DNA of 10,437 bases. Source: Paracoccaceae bacterium. GTDB taxonomy: Bacteria > Pseudomonadota > Alphaproteobacteria > Rhodobacterales > Rhodobacteraceae. Location of the stretch: assembly GCA_007129775.1 (NCBI GenBank), contig SKUV01000346.1, forward strand, positions 1 to 10,437, read 5' to 3'. The notes under the pieces are model-generated. The model was not told the origin of the DNA and did not search any database. It was given only the letters and a program-made list of their open reading frames with translations. A program made the translations under genes and the position numbers. Every line of letters begins with the position of its first letter. The stretch's first letter is position 1. Positions 5,998 through 10,437 of this stretch are shown piece after piece.

Positions 5998-8223
5998 TCA
6001 ATCCCGCGAATGGGTCAGTTCCGGCACATCGCGCGAGCCCGCGGTGCCCCGCCCCGACAGCGAGGGGTTTTCCATGAAGAAGCGATGGCAGTTGAACAGA
6101 TCGCCCGGCGCCGTGCCGTCGCGCACCGCTTCGCGCAGAAAGCTGCCATCGGGGCGCAGCACCCAGCTTTGCGCCGCATCGGCGAGGTTGGCGGCCATGA
6201 TCTGGCTCACGATCTGGCGCTTGACCGTCGGGTTGGTGATCTCGACCAGCGTCTCGACCCGGCGCACGAGGTTGCGCTCCATCCAGTCGGCCGATGAGAT
6301 GAAGACCCGCGCAGCCTCGCCGGGCAGGGCGGTGCCGTTGCCGAAACAGGCGATGCGCGAATGCTCCAGAAACCGGCCGACCACCGATTTCACGCGGATA
6401 TTGTCGGACAGGCCCGCGACCCCGGGCCGCAGCCCGCAGATGCCGCGCAGCACAAGGCTGATCTTCACGCCCGCCCGGCTGGCATCGTAAAGCGCGTCGA
6501 TCACATCGGGGTCGATGAGCGCGTTCATCTTGGCCCAGATCTCGGCTGGACGGCCATCGCGGGCATGGCCGGCCTCGGCCGCGATGCAGGCGATCAGCCG
6601 CTCCTTCAGGCCAAGGGGCGATATCGCCAGATTTTCCAGCAATTCGGGCTGCGCGTAGCCCGTGACATAGTTGAAGACCCGCGTCGCATCGCGCCCCAGT
6701 GCCGCGTCGCAGGTAAACAGCGACAGGTCGGTGTAGATGCGCGCGGTGATCGGGTGGTAATTGCCGGTGCCGTAATGGGTGTAGGTCACCAGCCGGTCGC
6801 CCTCGCGCCGGACCACGGCGCTGATCTTGGCATGGGTCTTGTAGTTCAGAAAGCCGTAGACCACATGGGCGCCGGCCCGTTCCAGCCGGCGCGACTGGCG
6901 GATATTGGCAGCCTCGTCGAAGCGGGCCTTCAGTTCGACCAGCGCGGTGACGGATTTGCCGGCCTCGGCCGCCTCGCACAGCGCCGAGACGATCGGGCTG
7001 TCGCGCGAGGTGCGGTAAAGCGTCTGCTTGATCGCCAGCACATCGGGGTCGCGCGCGGCCTGCTCCAGAAAACGCACCACCATGTCGAAGGTCTCGTAGG
7101 GGTGATGCAGCAGCATGTCCTTCTGGCGGATCGCGGCGAACATGTCGCCGCCGTGGTCCTGCACCCGTTCGGGCACGCGCGGCGTGAACGAGGGCCACAG
7201 CAGGTCGCGCCGGCGGTCCAGCACCAGTTCCTTGAGGTCCGATATCCCCAGCAGCCCCTCGATCTCGATCACCTCGTCGGGGATGACCTCCAGTTCCTCC
7301 ATGATCAGCGCGCGCAGGGCCGGCGGCGCGCCTTCGGAGATCTTGAGCCGCACCACCTCGCCCCGGCGGCGGCGCTTCAGCGCCACCTCGAATTCGCGCA
7401 CGAGGTCCTCGGCCTCTTCCTCCAGTTCCAGATCGCTGTCGCGCAGGACGCGAAAGGCGCAATGGTCGCGCATCCCGTAGCCGGGAAAGAGCGATTGAAG
7501 ATGCGCAAGCAGCATCTCTTCCAGCGGCAGAAACCGCGCGCTGCCGTCGCCCCGGTCGGGCAGGGGCACGAAACGCGCCACCTGCTGCGGCACCGGCAGA
7601 AGGGCCTGCAACGCGCGGCCCGTGGCCGTTTCCTCCAGTTGCAGCGCGAGGCAGAAGCCGGTGTTGGGGATGAAGGGAAACGGATGGGCCGGGTCGATCG
7701 CCAGCGGCGACAGGATCGGAAAGACGTTGTTGAGGAAATGCTCGCGCACGAAGTCGCGCTCGCCCGCCTCCAGCCCGTCGCGGGTCAGGATGATCAGCCC
7801 GGCACCGTCAAGCTGTTCGCGCAGATCGCGCCAGATCTTCTGCTGATCGGCCATCAGCCGGCGCGCCTCGTCGTTGATCAGCACCAGTTGCTCGGCCGGC
7901 GAGCGGCCGTCGGTGCCGGGGGCGGTGTTGCCGCCCCGCGCCAGTTCGCGCAGGCCTGCCACGCGCACGGTGTAGAATTCGTCGAGATTGGTGGCCGAGA
8001 TCGACAGAAAGCGCAGCCGCTCCAGCAGCGGCACGCGGGGGTTGCGGGCCTCGTCCAGCACGCGCCAGTTGAAGGCGAGCCACGACAATTCGCGGTTGAT
8101 GAAGCGGTCAGGCCCCGCGATGTCGAGGCCGAGCGCCTCGGGCGTGACCGGTTCGGGGTAGGGCGCGCGCAGGAAATCGGCGCTCGTGACGGCTTCTTTC
8201 TGCACCTCGTCGATGACATTCAT
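5998..8223 (-). CDS. ppk: Polyphosphate kinase 1
   Basis: 741 aa, slightly longer than the ~690 aa Escherichia coli enzyme. PPK1 reversibly polymerises the ATP gamma-phosphate into inorganic polyphosphate through a phosphohistidine. Domains in order: PPK N-terminal domain (about 39-145, RFINRELSWLAFNWRVLDEA at 40-59), the middle domain to about 345, then two phospholipase D-like C-terminal domains. The predicted phosphoacceptor His464 lies in YKTHAKI (461-467), followed by THYGTGNYHP (482-491). The second conserved His621 lies in FLEHSRI (618-624), and SSADWMERN (643-651) marks the end of the second catalytic domain. The ATG overlaps the hda stop codon as ATGA, implying translational coupling. 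ppx follows 99 bp later. All key residues are present, so the enzyme should be active. Confidence 0.97.
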   Translation of the reverse strand: MNVIDEVQKEAVTSADFLRAPYPEPVTPEALGLDIAGPDRFINRELSWLAFNWRVLDEARNPRVPLLERLRFLSISATNLDEFYTVRVAGLRELARGGNTAPGTDGRSPAEQLVLINDEARRLMADQQKIWRDLREQLDGAGLIILTRDGLEAGERDFVREHFLNNVFPILSPLAIDPAHPFPFIPNTGFCLALQLEETATGRALQALLPVPQQVARFVPLPDRGDGSARFLPLEEMLLAHLQSLFPGYGMRDHCAFRVLRDSDLELEEEAEDLVREFEVALKRRRRGEVVRLKISEGAPPALRALIMEELEVIPDEVIEIEGLLGISDLKELVLDRRRDLLWPSFTPRVPERVQDHGGDMFAAIRQKDMLLHHPYETFDMVVRFLEQAARDPDVLAIKQTLYRTSRDSPIVSALCEAAEAGKSVTALVELKARFDEAANIRQSRRLERAGAHVVYGFLNYKTHAKISAVVRREGDRLVTYTHYGTGNYHPITARIYTDLSLFTCDAALGRDATRVFNYVTGYAQPELLENLAISPLGLKERLIACIAAEAGHARDGRPAEIWAKMNALIDPDVIDALYDASRAGVKISLVLRGICGLRPGVAGLSDNIRVKSVVGRFLEHSRIACFGNGTALPGEAARVFISSADWMERNLVRRVETLVEITNPTVKRQIVSQIMAANLADAAQSWVLRPDGSFLREAVRDGTAPGDLFNCHRFFMENPSLSGRGTAGSRDVPELTHSRD

Positions 8224-8975
8224 CTGTCTTGTCCGTCGGTTGTCCCGGCGATGGGATCGGGTGCGCCGGGCGCGGCCCCGGCCTCGGGGCTGTCGGCGTG
8301 CTGCGCCATATCGTCCAGAACGGCCCGGGCCAAAGGCAGCCGGATCGGCGCGCGCCGCGCCAATGCTGCGCGGTCCAGTCGCGCCACGATGCGCCCGGCC
8401 TGCGCCAGCGACCGCTCCATCCTCGTCACAAGATAAGAGATCACCGCAGGCGGCACAACGACCTGACGATCCGAAAAGAGCTTCACCAGAACCGCGGCAA
8501 GCAGCGCGTCATCGGGCGGGGCCAGCGTGGCGGTGGCGGTGGCCTGCATCCGGCTGGCCAGATCGGGCAGGGCGACGGGCCAGCGCGCGGGCGGGCGCGC
8601 CGCAGTCAGCAAGAGCCTCCCGCCACCGGCCAGAAGGTGGTTGTGCAGATGCTGCAGCGCCGCCTCGGCTGCGGGCGGGGCGGGGGCTGCGCCGACATCC
8701 TCCACGACCACCGCGCCGTGCCGGGCCAGCGCGTCGATATCGGCGTCGGCCAGCGCGGCTGCGGGCAGGATCCCGGCGCCGCTCTCGGCGGCCCAGACAT
8801 GGGCCAGATGGGTTTTGCCGCTGCCCGGCGGGCCGATCAGGGCAAGCTTGCCCTCGGGCCAGGCGCGCCAGCCGTCCACCGCCGCAAGCGCCTGCGCATT
8901 GGCGGGCGTGACCAGAAAATCGGTCCGCCCCCGGGCCGGCCGGTGCGGCAGGTCGAACGGCAACTGCCCGGTCAT
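8220..8975 (-). CDS. hda: DnaA-related regulatory inactivator, Hda/HdaA-like AAA+ protein
   Basis: 251 aa. Hda-type proteins bind the DNA polymerase sliding clamp and stimulate ATP hydrolysis by DnaA, preventing re-initiation at the origin. The N-terminus has QLPFDL (4-9), fitting the clamp-binding motif expected at this position. The AAA+ module shows Walker A GPPGSGKT (48-55), a Walker B-like VVVEDV (89-94) and DLASRM (138-143), whose Arg142 matches the arginine-finger (Box VII) position. It lacks the DnaA helix-turn-helix DNA-binding domain, which separates it from DnaA. The last ~25 residues are a Pro/Ala/Gly/Asp-rich tail. Its ATG overlaps the upstream permease stop as ATGA, and its own stop overlaps the ppk start the same way. 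Identity is firm; regulatory role is by homology. Confidence 0.92.
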   Translation of the reverse strand: MTGQLPFDLPHRPARGRTDFLVTPANAQALAAVDGWRAWPEGKLALIGPPGSGKTHLAHVWAAESGAGILPAAALADADIDALARHGAVVVEDVGAAPAPPAAEAALQHLHNHLLAGGGRLLLTAARPPARWPVALPDLASRMQATATATLAPPDDALLAAVLVKLFSDRQVVVPPAVISYLVTRMERSLAQAGRIVARLDRAALARRAPIRLPLARAVLDDMAQHADSPEAGAAPGAPDPIAGTTDGQDR

Positions 8976-10078
8976 CGCGGCGCGTCCGGCGGCGGCGCCT
9001 CTGCGCCCTCAACCGCTTCCTCGCTGCCGGCGGTCCCGTAGTAAAGCGGGCTGGCCACATAGCGCGCGGTGGCAAAGCGCACCAGCACCCCCAGCGCGGC
9101 CGCGACGGGCACCGCGATCAACATGCCGACAAAGCCGAAGATCGCCCCGAAGGCCGACAGCGCGAACAGAAGCCACACCGGATGCAGCCCCACCGAGCGG
9201 CCCACCATCTTGGGCACGAGGAAATTGCCCTCGGCCACCTGCCCGGCGGCGAAAATCGCCACCACCAGCGCGATCGCCAGCGGCGCATCCCAGAACTGAA
9301 ACAGCGCGAGCCCGATCGCCAGCGCCCCGCCGACGATGGCGCCCACATAAGGAATGAACGAGATCAGCCCCGTGATCACCCCCACCACCAGCCCGTATTG
9401 CAGCCCCGCCAGCGACAGCGCGATGGCGTAATAGGCCGCGAGGATCAGGCAGACCGTCAATTGTCCGCGCACGAAGCCGGCGATGGCGCGGTCGATCTGG
9501 CGGACGAGGTCGCGGATCGTCTCGGCATGGTCGCGCGGCAGCAGACCGTCCACCCGCGTCACCAGCCGTGGCCAGTCCAGCAGAAGATAAAAGGCCACCA
9601 CCGGCGCGACGATCAGGAAAATGACGACATTCAGCAGCCCCAGCGCCGTGCCCAGCAGCCGGTCGGCCAGCGCAATGCCCCGGTCGCGCAGCGTGTCCGA
9701 CAGCGCCGCCAGCGTCTGGCGCAGGTCGCTTTCGTAATCGAGCAGCGCCGGAAACCGTTCGCCCACATAGCCCTGGATGGTTTCGAGAAATGCGGGCGCG
9801 GCCGCGATCAGCGCGGCTGCCTGCCCCAGCACCATCGGGATCAGCACCACCAGCGCCAGCCCCACCGCGCCCGCCATCACCAGAAAGACCAGCGCCACCG
9901 CCACGAGCCGCGGCATCCCCGCCCGCTCGGCCCGGCTGACGACCGGGTCGAGGAAATAGGCCACCGCGCCCCCCACCACGAAGGGCAGCAGGATCGGCCC
10001 CATCGCCCAGACCAGCGCGAAAAAGACCGCCGCCGCGATCGACCAGTATTTTACCTGTTCCCGCACCGGCAGCGCCAT
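8972..10078 (-). CDS. AI-2E family transporter (multi-pass inner-membrane permease)
   Basis: 368 aa with roughly seven or eight hydrophobic membrane segments: about 12-44 (one or two), 57-82, 147-168, 207-258 (two), 264-284 and 301-338. The long hydrophilic stretch between the third and fourth segments (about 95-145), then PRDH..TIRDLVRQIDRAI.GFVRGQ (181-206) and GLISFIPYVGAIVGG (237-251), are typical of the COG0628/PF01594 family. Named members have been linked to autoinducer-2 export (TqsA) or Na+/Li+-H+ exchange, but the family is diverse and no substrate can be inferred. The C-terminus (from about 350) is an acidic, proline-rich cytoplasmic tail. AAAAGG lies 7 bases before the ATG. It heads the operon with hda, ppk and ppx, its stop overlapping the hda start by 4 bp. 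Confidence 0.92.
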   Translation of the reverse strand: MALPVREQVKYWSIAAAVFFALVWAMGPILLPFVVGGAVAYFLDPVVSRAERAGMPRLVAVALVFLVMAGAVGLALVVLIPMVLGQAAALIAAAPAFLETIQGYVGERFPALLDYESDLRQTLAALSDTLRDRGIALADRLLGTALGLLNVVIFLIVAPVVAFYLLLDWPRLVTRVDGLLPRDHAETIRDLVRQIDRAIAGFVRGQLTVCLILAAYYAIALSLAGLQYGLVVGVITGLISFIPYVGAIVGGALAIGLALFQFWDAPLAIALVVAIFAAGQVAEGNFLVPKMVGRSVGLHPVWLLFALSAFGAIFGFVGMLIAVPVAAALGVLVRFATARYVASPLYYGTAGSEEAVEGAEAPPPDAPR

Positions 10079-10215
10079 GACCGGACCTTTTCGCTTGCAT
10101 CCCCGCCGCGGCCCGATCCCGCGCCGGGCTTTCGTGCCAAGCCTTAGAGCAGGATAACCGTCAACGGAAGCGCGGGTGCGCGGATCGGCAGCTGCGTGGC
10201 GCGTGCCCGCCCGGC
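10079..10215. other. Intergenic gap between glutamine synthetase gene and permease operon
   Basis: 137 bp that should hold the promoter of the permease-hda-ppk-ppx operon if these genes are not read through from the glutamine synthetase gene. A minus-strand TTGACG (10164-10159) resembles a -35 box, but the sequence 17 bp on (CTTGGC) is not a -10 box. I see no intrinsic terminator. Confidence 0.5.
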
Positions 10216-10437
10216 TCAGACCGTGTCGAGGTAAAGCTCCACCACCTCTTCGGGGCTCAATTCGGCCATATAGCGCAATTCCTGCCGTTTCGTGCGCACG
10301 AGGTTTTCGATCAGACCGGCGGGAAAGTTGCGCGCGATGGCGGGGCTCTTCTCGAAGGCGTCGATGGCCTCGGCCCAGCTGGCCGGCAGTTGCGGCAGGT
10401 CAAGCCCATAGGCATTGCCGGTGATCGGCGGCGGCGG
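10216..10437 (-). CDS. Glutamine synthetase family protein, C-terminal fragment
   Basis: The last 73 codons of a gene that runs off the right edge of the window; the frame is open to the boundary, so the truncation is only due to the window. The residues PITGNAYGLDLPQLPASW (4-21 of the fragment), the helix with AIDAFEKSPAIARNF, and NLVRTKRQELRYMAELSPEE (46-65) match the C-terminal end of glutamine synthetase-like ligases, especially the class close to GlnA type III and gamma-glutamylpolyamine/amine ligases. The catalytic domain is outside the window, so the amine substrate (ammonia, putrescine or another) cannot be judged. Confidence 0.85.
   Translation of the reverse strand, partial: PPPPITGNAYGLDLPQLPASWAEAIDAFEKSPAIARNFPAGLIENLVRTKRQELRYMAELSPEEVVELYLDTV

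Noticed and set aside
6361..8436. Very long plus-strand frame (691 codons) opposite ppk
   Set aside because: Antisense of a clear ppk gene that carries all catalytic motifs; no domain seen in the antisense product.
10124..10139. Minus-strand TTGGCACGAAAGCCCGGC as a sigma54 promoter of the permease operon
   Set aside because: The -24 half TGGCAC looks right, but the -12 position reads CGGC instead of TTGC, so the essential GC spacing fails.
9182..10147. Plus-strand frame (321 codons) opposite the permease
   Set aside because: His/Gln/Arg-rich shadow of membrane-segment codons, not a plausible protein.

Overview
This window looks like chromosomal housekeeping DNA from a GC-rich alphaproteobacterium, most likely a member of the Rhodobacterales/Rhodobacteraceae. 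The evidence is the very high GC content, the strong G/C third-position bias, the family-level resemblance of every protein, and gene pairings familiar from that group (dGTPase beside an A-type Fe-S carrier; AI-2E-type permease, Hda, Ppk and Ppx in a row). No transposase, integrase, phage gene, CRISPR array or toxin-antitoxin pair is visible. I found no clear evidence of a previously undescribed system.

Left part (1-1860): dgt (dNTP triphosphohydrolase, minus strand) and erpA (A-type iron-sulfur carrier, plus strand) diverge from a 226-bp intergenic region. That region holds a good sigma70-like promoter for erpA and a short direct repeat just before the erpA start. The dgt 3' end carries a 12-bp tandem repeat encoding a Gly-Gly-Ser-Ala tail.

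Middle part (1861-4126): a 271-bp non-coding stretch leads to a tRNA-Leu(UAG) gene. Trigger factor (tig) starts 39 bp after the tRNA, and a strong intrinsic terminator closes it. A DUF188/YaiI-family gene with a TTG start begins 23 bp after the terminator stem.

Right part (4186-10078): four minus-strand genes run AI-2E-family permease, hda-like replication regulator, ppk1, ppx. The first three are joined by 4-bp ATGA stop/start overlaps and the last follows after 99 bp. This couples a DnaA-inactivating factor to polyphosphate synthesis and breakdown in one transcription unit. The right edge cuts through the C-terminal 73 codons of a glutamine synthetase family gene on the same strand.

Functionally the window combines nucleotide pool control (dgt), Fe-S cluster delivery (erpA), translation and nascent-chain folding (tRNA-Leu, tig), polyphosphate metabolism (ppk, ppx) and replication initiation control (hda). 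Many long open frames lie antisense to these genes; they are what GC-rich codon bias produces and are not annotated as genes.
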